A stretch of DNA of 64,000 nucleotides from contig CAWAIM010000031.1 in the NCBI GenBank assembly GCA_963781895.1, positions 124,001-188,000 on the forward strand, given 5' to 3'. This document shows positions 18,985 to 27,289 of the stretch, piece by piece. Made by a program: the position numbers and the translations under genes. Position 1 is the stretch's first letter. Every line of letters starts with the position of its first letter. Origin of the DNA: Roseiarcus sp963781895. Its GTDB lineage: Bacteria > Pseudomonadota > Alphaproteobacteria > Rhizobiales > Beijerinckiaceae. The notes under the pieces were generated by a model. It saw only the letters and a list, made by a program, of their open reading frames with translations, was not told where the DNA came from and ran no database searches.

Positions 18985-19415
18985 GCCCGAAAGAAGTTGA
19001 TAAAGGCGCTCAAGCAATTATGGAGGCCAAAATCTGGTCATACTCGCACTGCCGCGCAGCGCTGGTCTCAGCCGTCGCCGCCCGCGTCGCGGGCGCCCGT
19101 CGATCTCGTCTTCGCGCGCAAAATCGGTGCGCCTATGCGGCCGGAATTGGCGATCGGCGGCGTCGTAGACGGCGCCGATCCGGGTCATTGTTTACAAAGA
19201 GGACATCATTTGACAGGCAGAGATCTAGGAAGCAGAACTGAAGCAAATTTGCGATCTGGAGTTCGCCGCAATCGAACGCGAGCGCCGGCGCTATCTCGAT
19301 GATCGCGCGTATCGACGTCAAGGAACGCGTTACGATCATTATCGATGACGGTATCGCCAAAGACGCCACAACCCGAGCAGCTTTGCGCGCCATACGCATG
19401 CGCACGCCGAAACAG
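18985..19415 (+). pseudogene. Phosphoribosyltransferase-like gene, decayed
   Basis: Pieces of a type I PRTase occur in all three plus frames: NLVILALPRSAG near 19035, PVDLVFARKIGAPMRPELAI near 19097, GGVVDGA, then VIVYKEDII, LEFAAIERERRRYLD near 19255 and VTIIIDDGIAKDATTRAALR near 19330. The last block is the PRPP-binding loop, normally VDDGIATGATxxAA, here altered to IAKDATT. Several frameshifts and an in-frame stop break it and its C-terminus is replaced by an IS110 relic. It follows the hydrolase, the usual partner of this PRTase family. Confidence 0.65.
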
Positions 19416-19600
19416 CGCATGCGCCCCCATGAGAAGTTTGCGCAAGTTTCGATTGCCGATCTTCGAAATACGAGCGCGCCTCTGCTTGAAGCCAGACCAA
19501 GCGAGAAGATCGTCGCCACCGCGACGGACGCCGCGGCGTCGGACTGGATCAACAAGCCGCCCCAAGCGCAATCTTCGCCTTGAACGCCGCGTCAAACTTG
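19415..19600 (-). mobile_element. IS110-family transposase remnant
   Basis: Minus-strand translation gives LLAWSGFKQRRARISKIGNR then NLRKLLMGAHALFR. This matches the LGL.P.....G...LGRISK.GNR.LR.LL..GA segment of IS110 transposases. About 60 residues only, and it abuts the point where the phosphoribosyltransferase relic stops, so the insertion probably disrupted that gene. Nothing recognisable lies from 19600 to 19760. Confidence 0.6.
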
Positions 19601-19760
19601 TTGCGTGACTTCGTCATTACTCGCTCGATCGGTTGCCACAGTGCAGGACATTTCACACCTTGGCCAATTATCACAAATCCGGGGTCCAGTTGATCCAGGC
19701 GTCCGAAACGTCTCCGAATAAGGCGGTTGACCCCGCCTACTTCTGCGCAAGAGCGCTCAA

Positions 19761-20309
19761 CTACGCGGCGCGCGCATTCCGCCTTTCAAGCCAAAAGAAA
19801 AAGACCGCGCCCACCGCCGCCAACCCAAGCAGCCAGACGGGATCGGGTATGCCGGTCATGTCGGGCAGGCGGACCTTACCAAAGGCCCAAACGTTCAAGA
19901 TGTGTGTCTTCACCCACTCGAACGTGAGCGCGTAAACGATTGCGCCCGAAATCATGCCAAAGGCGCCGATGAGCGCGTGTACGCTGCCGGTAGCAATTGA
20001 AGCGATCGCTGTGCCGGGACAGTAGCCGTAAAACACCAAGCCGGCCCCGAACAGCGCCGCACCGAGTATGACGGCCAACATATTGGCGTCCTTAATATAG
20101 TACTTCGCGTCGCCGAGGTTAAACAGCACGAGAACACCTAGGCCGCCCACTACGATCGCGGGGACCATGACCTTGAGCATCGTGAAGTCAGTCAGGCGAA
20201 ATTGCCCCTCGATGACGTTGCAACTCGTCAATTTTCCCCGGTGCAAGAGCCATCCGAAGGCGAAGCCCATGACAAGGGCGAGAATGAGACTGGAGCTTCC
20301 CGTGAACAT
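19761..20309 (-). CDS. YeeE/YedE-family transporter, second half-gene
   Basis: 182-residue membrane protein with about five hydrophobic segments, a half-size YeeE/YedE (sulf_transp) protein. Sulfur-relay cysteines are visible in LLHRGKLTSCNVIEG (Cys about 30) and FYGYCPGTAIAS (Cys about 95); in characterised YeeE the conserved cysteines pass thiosulfate through the membrane. ATG 20309 is chosen because the frame upstream is shadow of the partner gene. The two halves are 14 bases apart and would form one two-repeat transporter. It is the last gene of the minus-strand sulfur unit, next to TusA and DsrE2, so a sulfane-sulfur uptake role is well supported. Confidence 0.85.
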   Translation of the reverse strand: MFTGSSSLILALVMGFAFGWLLHRGKLTSCNVIEGQFRLTDFTMLKVMVPAIVVGGLGVLVLFNLGDAKYYIKDANMLAVILGAALFGAGLVFYGYCPGTAIASIATGSVHALIGAFGMISGAIVYALTFEWVKTHILNVWAFGKVRLPDMTGIPDPVWLLGLAAVGAVFFFWLERRNARAA

Positions 20310-20323
20310 AGCCTCTCTCTCCG

Positions 20324-20872
20324 TCACTTGCGGAATACGAGAGAGGAAACGACGAGGCCGCTCGCGAACATGACAAGCAGGAACACCCAGCTCGACAATG
20401 CGAGCTGAAGTCCGCCGGAGAGGCCATGGCCGCTCGTGCATCCTCCAGCGAGCCGGGCGCCGTACATCATCACGGCGCCGCCTAGGAAGGCCGCGACGAA
20501 GCGCCGTGAGATGGATCCGCCGAAACGCTCCTTCCAGAAGCGAGGCATAAATTCGATTTGGAAGGTTCCCGTCATGAGCGACAACGCCAACGCGCCCGCC
20601 ATTGTTCCCACCAGGAACAATACGCCGTAGTCCCAGGCGAACGGCATCGTACTCCAATAGCTATTTGTAGCGACAGCCTCGGCTCCGATCAGCGGCGACG
20701 CGATGGGCGCCGCGACGCGAGAGAGGGCGGTCGTGACGCCGAGAGGGTCTTTCGCGACGGCGAAGGCGATCCAGCTAAGGATCCCAAGCCCCACCCCGAC
20801 CAGATAGGGCGTCCAATCGATCGGACGCGACCCGACGCGATCCGAGACGACGCGAACTGCATATGTGGACAT
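20324..20872 (-). CDS. YeeE/YedE-family transporter, first half-gene
   Basis: 182 residues, several membrane helices. The motif ARLAGGCTSGHGLSGGLQLA (Cys about 143) is the hallmark GGCTSGHG.SG of YeeE/YedE proteins. The N-terminal hydrophilic segment (about 20 residues) precedes WTPYLVGVGLGILSWIAFAV. Together with the downstream half it should make a thiosulfate- or persulfide-conducting channel in the inner membrane. Located downstream of the thiosulfate dehydrogenase, with a 118-base gap that holds no recognisable signal. Confidence 0.87.
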   Translation of the reverse strand: MSTYAVRVVSDRVGSRPIDWTPYLVGVGLGILSWIAFAVAKDPLGVTTALSRVAAPIASPLIGAEAVATNSYWSTMPFAWDYGVLFLVGTMAGALALSLMTGTFQIEFMPRFWKERFGGSISRRFVAAFLGGAVMMYGARLAGGCTSGHGLSGGLQLALSSWVFLLVMFASGLVVSSLVFRK

Positions 20873-20990
20873 CTCGTGTTGCTCCTGTGGTCTGGATTGG
20901 CCAACGGTATTGGCCTATTTGCCGTTTTCATCCGCGTTCGGGGCCGAAGCCGGATCGGACGCGGGGGTGATTCCGACTACGCGAGCCCGG

Positions 20991-23053
20991 CTAGTACCTC
21001 GAATCCGGCGGCTTGCCGCCGTTCGGCCAGTCTTTTGCCTTGTCGGGGAAATCTGGACGTGGCTGGTGCGTGAAGAATTCCGCGATATCGACCGCGTCCT
21101 GCTCAGAAAGTCCGCCTTGACCCTGCGGGAAATTCCGGCCGTGACCGATCGGCATTACGCTCTTGACGAATGACGCCCCGGTGTAGGTCCTGGCAATTCC
21201 GGCGCCGATGTTGAAGGAGGCGTCTCCCCAAACCGGCGGAAATATCCAACCTTCGTTCGCGGTCTTCAAACCTTCACCGCTCTCCCCGTGACATACGGCG
21301 CAGTTCGATTTGAAGAGAATTTGCCCCCTCGCGGCGTTCGGCTTGATCGCTCGGGAGACCTTGCCATACCCGCGCCCCTCGATTTTTTCGTTGGCCTTGG
21401 CGTCTCCCTTCATCCAGTTCATATAGGCCACCATCGCCCGCATTTCCTTCGAATCGTTCGCGAGCGCCGCCCCGTTCATCGAGCGAAGGAAACAACCGTT
21501 GATTCGGTCTTCGATCGAAATGACACGCCCAGATCTTGGTATATAGGTGGGGAAATTGGCCGTGAGGCCAACAAACGGCGAGGCGTTGGCGATTGTGCCG
21601 GCGCCGAGATGGCAAGAGGCGCAACTGAGAGCGTTGCCCACGTTGGCGGGCAGGAGATCGTTTGTATCCATCATGAGTCGCAAGCCGAGCACCAACTCGT
21701 CCGCGTCGCCGCTGGACAGCAACGCCGAGAGCCGTGGCGTCGCAAATCGCGGCGGAGCCGTCGAAGATGGGTCAAGTTCTGAACGCATCGCCTGAACTTG
21801 ACTCGCGGTCACCGCTTTGCCGCGATTCCCCCAACTTGCCCGTACGAAACTCAATATGTCCGCCAGCTCGTCGTCGGACAGGGAACTGTATTCCGGCATG
21901 CTGAAGACACGGCTTCTTTGTCTGGTCTCCGCTTCGGTCCAGCCCGTCAAGGCGACATGGATTACCGAAGTCGGATCTTCCCCGAGTACCCCGCCGTTTT
22001 GCGCGAGTGGGGAAAGATGCCCGCGACCCCCCGGCCGTCGCGGCGATGACAAGTGGAGCAGAATTGAACGTAGCCCAGCCCGCCGCGCGTCGTAAACAAA
22101 CCGTCCGCAGGTTCATGGGTGGCCCCGACGACGGGCGCGCCCGTCGAACTCCCAGCGGGTGCTGAAAGCGCTTGTAAATAGTGCGCGACGGCTTGCAGAT
22201 CGTCTTCGGAAAAATATTGCGTGCTGTCGTGAACGACCTCTGTCATGACGCCGTACGCCGCCGCGTGACTGTTTGCGCCGGTCTTCAGAAATTCGACGAT
22301 GTCGGGGTCCGGCCACAAATTGCGCAGGCTTGTGGCGCGCCACGAAGCGAGGGTCGCGCCGGCAAGGTAGTGCTGACCGTCGTCTTGCAGGGCCTTTTCC
22401 TGCATCGCGAAACCTCGTGGCGTATGGCAGGTCCCACAATGCCCGAGCCCTTCCACGATGTAAGCGCCGCGGTTCCAGCTTGGATCTTTGGCGGCGTCGG
22501 CGACGAAACGATGGTCGTCGAGAAAGAACATGTTCCACAGGGCGACGCCCCAACGAAACAGCGCGTCCCACAGAGGCGCCCACCACCGCATGCCGAACGG
22601 CCAGCGCAGAACAATTTCCCTATTAGGGTGATCGACAGGCGACACGCCTTTGATCATATAAGCATAGAGCGCTTGGACGTCCTCGTCGGAGATCTTGCTG
22701 AATGACGTGTAAGGCATCGCCGGGTAAAGATGGCGGCCATCCGCCGCGATCCCCCTTCTCAACGCCGCGCCGAATTGCGCGAGGCTGTAGCCGCCGATTC
22801 CCGTTTTCGCGTCCGGTGTAATATTTGTCGAATACACTGTCCCCGTCGGAACCTTGAACTCGACTCCACCCGCCATCGGCTTGCCGCCTTCGGCAGTATG
22901 GCAGGCGCCGCAATCGCCCAGTCGAGCCAAATATTCGCCGCGTTGAACCAACTCGGCATCCGTCGGAGACGCGGCGAATGCCGAAACAGACGCCAAATAT
23001 ACGAACCCAAGCAGAGCGGAAGACAGTCTGGAGATGAGTCGGATCGTTGTCAT
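20991..23053 (-). pseudogene. tsdA: TsdB-TsdA-like five-heme thiosulfate dehydrogenase fusion, one-base frameshift
   Basis: Frame 1 (23053 to about 22010) has a signal peptide ending ASVSAFA, then three CxxCH hemes at residues 48-52, 206-210 and 332-336, like alcohol-dehydrogenase-type electron-acceptor cytochromes. Frame 2 (to 20991) continues the third heme domain (SPLAQNGGVLGEDPTS) and then a full TsdA domain: heme motifs ALSCASCHLG and SNCAVCHGES, plus EDRINGCFLRSMNG whose Cys is the distal heme ligand in TsdA, the enzyme joining two thiosulfates to tetrathionate. Adding one base to the G run at 22009-22012 would give about 687 residues. Periplasmic. The rest is undamaged, so an assembly error is likely; if not, the truncated proteins would separate donor and acceptor domains. 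Confidence 0.8.
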
Positions 23054-23127
23054 CTCGCCACTCTACTCGCCTTCTCCAGTCCCGTTCGAGCGCCCATGGA
23101 CTCCGCGGAGGGAGCGAGACCGTCGGG

Positions 23128-24135
23128 TCAGCCGTCCTTACCTTGGTAGGGTTTGAAGCCGTAGTGTTCGAATATCTTCAGGCCGTCCGGCGAGCGGATG
23201 AAATCGAGCCACATCTTCGCCGCCTCCGGATGCGGAGCGCCGGCCGCCACGGCTCCGGCGTAGATCGCGGTGCTGTTCATCGCTTCGGGTATGTCGACAT
23301 GTTCGATGGGATGGCCGATTTCCTCTTGAAACAAAGCCTCGGACAGCCAGGTCACACCGGCGTCCGCCCGGCCTTGCATGAGAAATATCGGCGATTGGCG
23401 GTGATGAATGTGCGTAAGCAGGGCGCTGCCATCCTTGACCTTGGTCTCATAAATGGCATTCGTCAGCGCCTCTCCGCCGACGCGAGTGAGCGCCGCCTTG
23501 ATCTGACGCGCAATGCCCTCGAATTTGGGATTGGGCATCACGAGGCGCACGCCGGGCTTGGCGAGGTCGGCAAGTCCGGTGATGTGCGCCGGGTTGCCCT
23601 TTGGCACCATGATCGTCAGCGTATTCGTGACATAGGGAACAGCAGGAGCGACAAGCATGCCCTCGCCAACATACTGCTTCACCTTCATGAGCCCGGCGAA
23701 GTACGCGTCCGGTTTCACGGTCCAGGTCATATTGCCCGATGTGATCGTACCGCCTGCCTGGATTTGCCTGGCGAGCAGGCCTGGCGGGATGGTCTCCCAA
23801 TAGATCCTGCCCTTGAACTCCGGGTGAAGCTCCTCAAACTTCTTCACCAGCGGCGCCATCGCAAAAAAGTAATTGCCGCCAACGTAAAGCACGAGTTTCG
23901 GATCGGTGAGATCGCCATGGAAGTCGGCGAGATTGTCGGCGTCGGGTTCCGTGAACTCGAGGCCCTTGTTGGTGACGTCGGTATTGGCGCCATTTTGCCA
24001 CGGCGGGAAGATATCCAGCTTCAGGGATGGGGCCGCGCCCTGGCTTGGCGTACCGGCGGTTTCCGCCGTTGCTCGCGCGTTGAAAGACAGCCCGGCGATG
24101 ACCGCGAGAATTCCTATCGCAAGGTGCGGCCGCAT
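23128..24135 (-). CDS. Orphan periplasmic solute-binding protein (ModA-like PBP2 fold)
   Basis: 335 residues with an N-terminal signal peptide (MRPHLAIGILAVIAGLSFNA). The body is a type 2 periplasmic binding protein: LVLYVGGNYFFAMAPLVKKF (about 80-100), NTLTIMVPKGNPAHITGLAD, then AGVTWLSEALF and the C-terminal HPEAAKMWLDFIRSPDGLKI typical of molybdate/iron/sulfate-type binders. No permease or ATPase gene is near. Between a Tat-exported DsrE-like gene and the thiosulfate dehydrogenase (ten and 74 base gaps), it probably binds a sulfur oxyanion or delivers it to the enzyme; that is inference from context. Confidence 0.75.
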   Translation of the reverse strand: MRPHLAIGILAVIAGLSFNARATAETAGTPSQGAAPSLKLDIFPPWQNGANTDVTNKGLEFTEPDADNLADFHGDLTDPKLVLYVGGNYFFAMAPLVKKFEELHPEFKGRIYWETIPPGLLARQIQAGGTITSGNMTWTVKPDAYFAGLMKVKQYVGEGMLVAPAVPYVTNTLTIMVPKGNPAHITGLADLAKPGVRLVMPNPKFEGIARQIKAALTRVGGEALTNAIYETKVKDGSALLTHIHHRQSPIFLMQGRADAGVTWLSEALFQEEIGHPIEHVDIPEAMNSTAIYAGAVAAGAPHPEAAKMWLDFIRSPDGLKIFEHYGFKPYQGKDG

Positions 24136-24145
24136 CGGTCTCGCC

Positions 24146-24931
24146 TTACTTAGCGAACGAGAAACCGGCCGCGGCCAGCTCAGGCAACGTACCGACCGCG
24201 CCCGGCGAAAGCACCGCCTCGGGGATCAAATGATTCGTCAATTCGGCCGCCATGGCGTCGAGAGCCAGCTTATCCGGATTGACGTCGGCGGCGATCAGCT
24301 TTTCCGCCGTTTCCCAGATCGCGTTGTGGCAAGCCAAGAACACCACGCCGCGTCGTTGTAATGCGGGAATTGAGTTGTTGTGAGGAGAGAACACGCCATC
24401 GGGATTCTCGTAGTCCTTAGGATTGGCGGCGGCGCCCTTCTGCTCATTGAGGAACGTGTTGCGTTCGTACTTTCCGCCTATCAGTTTTGTGAGCTGGTAT
24501 TTGTCCCACGTTGCCTGATCGAGCAGCGCCAGATGGGCGGTCGCGTGCGTCGCCGACACAACCAAGAAATTCGGATGTCGGAACGACCAAATCTGGGCGT
24601 TGAGCGCATTCCGCATGAGATTGAGCCATGGCCCCGCGATGTCGACGTTGTCCCAAACTTGCTTGGGTCCACCGCGATACGCGATCACTTCGGCGAGCGC
24701 CTGCTGATCCCATTGATCGGGCTCGGTGAGGATCATCGGCACGGTATTGAAATCGCGGCGCCGCGGAGCCTTGCTTAGGCGCGCGACGAGATCGGCCAAA
24801 GTGTCCGCGCCGGGAGGCAGCGTGGGGACCTGCGCGGTTGCCGCCGAAGCTCGCGCGAAGACACTCGCGCCGGCGGCGAGGCCAAGACCCATCGACCTAA
24901 GTGCGGCGCGCCGGCCAAATACGAATTTCAT
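24146..24931 (-). CDS. Tat-exported DsrE/DsrF-like protein
   Basis: 261 residues. N-terminus has a twin-arginine signal (GRRAALRSMGLGLAAGASVF) with an AxA-type cleavage region before residue 35. The C-terminal half resembles the DsrE/F-like fold: GVVFLACHNAIWETAEKLI (Cys about 202) and the ending SPGAVGTLPELAAAGFSFAK, matching the v.sG.a.l..lq..Gy.yi. end of periplasmic DsrE-like proteins. The Cys may carry a persulfide outside the membrane. Ten bases before the binding-protein gene. Family assignment from pattern only; precise role unknown. Confidence 0.65.
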   Translation of the reverse strand: MKFVFGRRAALRSMGLGLAAGASVFARASAATAQVPTLPPGADTLADLVARLSKAPRRRDFNTVPMILTEPDQWDQQALAEVIAYRGGPKQVWDNVDIAGPWLNLMRNALNAQIWSFRHPNFLVVSATHATAHLALLDQATWDKYQLTKLIGGKYERNTFLNEQKGAAANPKDYENPDGVFSPHNNSIPALQRRGVVFLACHNAIWETAEKLIAADVNPDKLALDAMAAELTNHLIPEAVLSPGAVGTLPELAAAGFSFAK

Positions 24932-25171
24932 TTGAGTTCCTTCGCTACTGTCGGGGGAATTGGCTACAAAATTGGCGTCCGAGGAGGCGGCGCCGTATCA
25001 AAGCAAGCCGCATTGTCTGCGCCGTCGCACGCCATATTCAAGGCATTTGGCGCGCTGATCCGGACGTCGTGTTCGGCCACGAGTCTTCTCGCCAATGCGT
25101 CCGATTTGGTCAGTGATAACACGGCTCGTTCAGTTGTCGTTCGCCCCGATCGATACTTTCAGCAACTCGGC

Positions 25172-25399
25172 TCAGGCCGTCCGTTTGATCACGAACGTAA
25201 AGACTTTGCCGTCCTGCTTGGAGTCTATGAGTTCATTGCCCGTCGTCCGACAGAACGCCTGGAAGTCCGCGACCGCGCCGGGATCCGTCGCCAGAATTTG
25301 CAGTGTCTGCCCAGAGGCCATGTCTTTCAGAGCCTTTTTGGCTCTCAGAATGGGCAAGGGACAATTCAGTCCCTTCGCGTCGAGCGTTTGGTCGGCCAT
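25172..25399 (-). CDS. tusA: TusA-family sulfur carrier protein
   Basis: 75-residue protein with the TusA signature LDAKGLNCPLPILRAKKALK; the persulfide-carrying Cys is residue 13 in the CPxP motif. Second half ends DGKVFTFVIKR as in other TusA. In sHdr and Dsr sulfur oxidisers TusA receives sulfane sulfur and hands it to DsrE-type proteins and the oxidising enzyme. It lies 49 bases downstream of dsrE2, a classic pairing. The 240 bases between its end and the Tat DsrE-like gene show no gene. Confidence 0.93.
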   Translation of the reverse strand: MADQTLDAKGLNCPLPILRAKKALKDMASGQTLQILATDPGAVADFQAFCRTTGNELIDSKQDGKVFTFVIKRTA

Positions 25400-25448
25400 G
25401 GTGTCTCCCTGTCTACAGAATCAATTGCGAAGCGGCAACGCGGGGATA

Positions 25449-25958
25449 TTAAATGTAAAGATTGATGTCGGACTTGAGCGCGCCTTCCATGTAAGTCGCG
25501 GCGCCGCCAAGAGTGGGACCCTCAATCATATCTTCGAGCTTGTATTCGAAGAGGTCCATCGTCATCTGACAGGCGATCATCTTCACGTCCGACTCGATGG
25601 CCGCCGCTCGCAGGTCCTCGATCGAGGCGACGCCCTTGCGCGCGATGAGGTTCTTCATCATCGTTGTAGCGCCCGCCGTAACCCCTGGCAGAACGCCCAA
25701 GAGATTTGGCATCGCCATATGCATGCCCATCATCGGCATTTTCATCGCCGGATTGCCCAGAGGCGTAACCTGCAGGTCCAGCTTCTTCAGGAGGAGGGGC
25801 AATCCATAAAATGTGAAGAACATCGTGACGTCGACGCCCATCGCCGCCGCCGTCGTCGCGAGAATGAAAGGCGGATAGGCCCAATCCAAACTGCCTTTGG
25901 TTACGATAATCGACATTCGCTTGGCATTCGAGGCCTGGCCATCGGAGTTTGACGACAT
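25449..25958 (-). CDS. dsrE2: DsrE2-type membrane-associated sulfur transfer protein
   Basis: 169 residues. MSIIVTKGSLDWAYPPFILA and MGVDVTMFFTFYGLPLLLKK form the first half of the DsrE2 fold, including a hydrophobic helix pair; the Met-rich loop MKMPMMGMHMAMPN is typical. The conserved Cys is at about 130 in DVKMIACQMTMDLF. ATG 25958 is taken because GGAGGG lies just upstream. First gene of the minus-strand sulfur unit, divergent from the HDAC-family gene across a 170-base promoter region that holds the operator at 26006. Probably exchanges persulfide with TusA. Confidence 0.9.
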   Translation of the reverse strand: MSSNSDGQASNAKRMSIIVTKGSLDWAYPPFILATTAAAMGVDVTMFFTFYGLPLLLKKLDLQVTPLGNPAMKMPMMGMHMAMPNLLGVLPGVTAGATTMMKNLIARKGVASIEDLRAAAIESDVKMIACQMTMDLFEYKLEDMIEGPTLGGAATYMEGALKSDINLYI

Positions 25959-26005
25959 GACGAACCCTCCCACATCGGCGTGCCGCCGATCATCGCGCTT
26001 TACTG

Positions 26006-26023
26006 TATTAGGGGAATTGAATA
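26006..26023. promoter_or_regulatory. Candidate ArsR operator O1 (divergent promoter)
   Basis: TATTAG-N6-TGAATA: the left half-site is identical to the perfect palindrome at 32492, the right half matches four of six. It lies between the two divergent sulfur units, 48 bases before dsrE2 and 106 before the HDAC-family gene, so one bound dimer could control both. Confidence 0.5.
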
Positions 26024-26128
26024 TGCTCGCGCGGCTACTGTCAAGGGGAAGCTCGAATTATTCCGACCGCCAATCCCAGAGTTCAGGGCAATCCTGACAG
26101 GGCGTCGCCCATTTTCATTGGCAGCGAC

Positions 26129-27196
26129 TTGTATCGGCGCTCCGCTTATGGATGCAATCACCCGCTGGCCATTGCTCGGGTCGAGTTGGCGGTGGACCTG
26201 TGCCGGAGTTTGGGCTGGCTCGACGGGGCTTGGCGCACGAGCTCTGCCGCGAGTTTGGACGAACTGGCCAAGTTTCATTGCTCCGACTATCTTGAGGCGC
26301 TGCGCCGTGCCGAGTCGAGCGGCGTAACGCCGATTCGGGATCGGCAGCGGTACCAAATCGGGGGCGCGGAGAACCCAATCTTTCCCGGTCTCTTCGAGCG
26401 CGCGGCGACTTCGGTAGGAGGATCGATCCTGGCGGCGAGGCTCGCGCTGGAAGGACGCGTAGCTTACCATCCCGCGGGAGGCACCCATCACGGCCAGCGC
26501 GACCGGGCGAGCGGCTTTTGCTATTTCAACGACCCGGTGTTCTCCATACTCACGTGCCTTGAATCGGGGCTCGAGCGTGTTCTTTATGTTGACCTTGACG
26601 CTCATCATGGCGATGGAGTTGAAGATGCGTTCGCCCATGATGAGCGTGTTGTTACGATGTCCATCCACGAGTTGGGTCGCTGGCCCTTCACAGGGCGATC
26701 TGACGACCGCCGCGAGGGGCGCGCGCACAATTTTGCGGTTCCGCGCCACATCAACGACAGCGAATTTTGCTACCTGATCGACGAATCTCTCCTTCCGTTG
26801 GCACGGCGTTTCATGCCGCAGGCCATGGTGCTGACCTGCGGGGCGGATTGCCTTCACGGGGATCCGCTTTCGACAATGGATCTGAGCAACGGCGCCCTAT
26901 GGCGCGCAGCGTCCGCGTTTGCGGAGCTGGCCCCGGCCGCAGTCGTGCTCGGTGGGGGCGGATACAACCCATGGACGGTCGCGCGCGCCTGGACAGGCCT
27001 TTGGGGCCGTCTCTGCGGCAAGGCGATTCCAACGGAGCTTCCGGCGCCGGCTCGGACATTGCTGCGCGGGCTCGTCTGCGATCTCGTCGATGATGAGGAT
27101 ATTCGACCGGAGTGGCTAACGACGCTGAAGGATCCGCCAAACCCCGGCGGTATCAGAGACGAGATTCGGAATATGGCGCGCCAGGCCCTCGCCTAG
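26129..27196 (+). CDS. Histone deacetylase-family zinc amidohydrolase
   Basis: 355 residues from TTG 26129; no ATG is in frame and the frame is open only back to 26021, so the start is uncertain. All active-site elements of an HDAC/AcuC-type deacylase are visible: His pair in AGGTHHGQ (120-121), zinc ligands in YVDLDAHHGDG (Asp157, His159), third ligand Asp240 in TCGADCLHGDP and the transition-state Tyr279 in GGGGYNPWTVARAW. It should therefore hydrolyse an N-acyl-lysine or acyl-polyamine amide bond. It heads the plus-strand sulfur unit, 93 bases before the lipoate-assembly genes, which suggests removal of an acyl or lipoyl group from a lysine; this is speculation. Confidence 0.9.
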   Translation: MYRRSAYGCNHPLAIARVELAVDLCRSLGWLDGAWRTSSAASLDELAKFHCSDYLEALRRAESSGVTPIRDRQRYQIGGAENPIFPGLFERAATSVGGSILAARLALEGRVAYHPAGGTHHGQRDRASGFCYFNDPVFSILTCLESGLERVLYVDLDAHHGDGVEDAFAHDERVVTMSIHELGRWPFTGRSDDRREGRAHNFAVPRHINDSEFCYLIDESLLPLARRFMPQAMVLTCGADCLHGDPLSTMDLSNGALWRAASAFAELAPAAVVLGGGGYNPWTVARAWTGLWGRLCGKAIPTELPAPARTLLRGLVCDLVDDEDIRPEWLTTLKDPPNPGGIRDEIRNMARQALA

Positions 27197-27259
27197 GCGT
27201 CGGGTCGGCGATCGGCGAAAATACCATTTGAACTCTTCAGGAATTCGGGGCATTTTGTT

Positions 27260-27277
27260 TATTAGGAAACCCGCATA
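27260..27277. promoter_or_regulatory. Candidate ArsR operator O2 (before lipS1)
   Basis: TATTAG-N6-CGCATA: left half identical to the perfect site at 32492, right half four of six. It lies 12 bases before the lipS1 ATG, so a bound repressor would block initiation. AT-rich context (ATTTTGTTTATTAGG) contrasts with the surrounding GC-rich DNA. Confidence 0.5.
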
Positions 27278-27289
27278 AGCGAGGGATCG

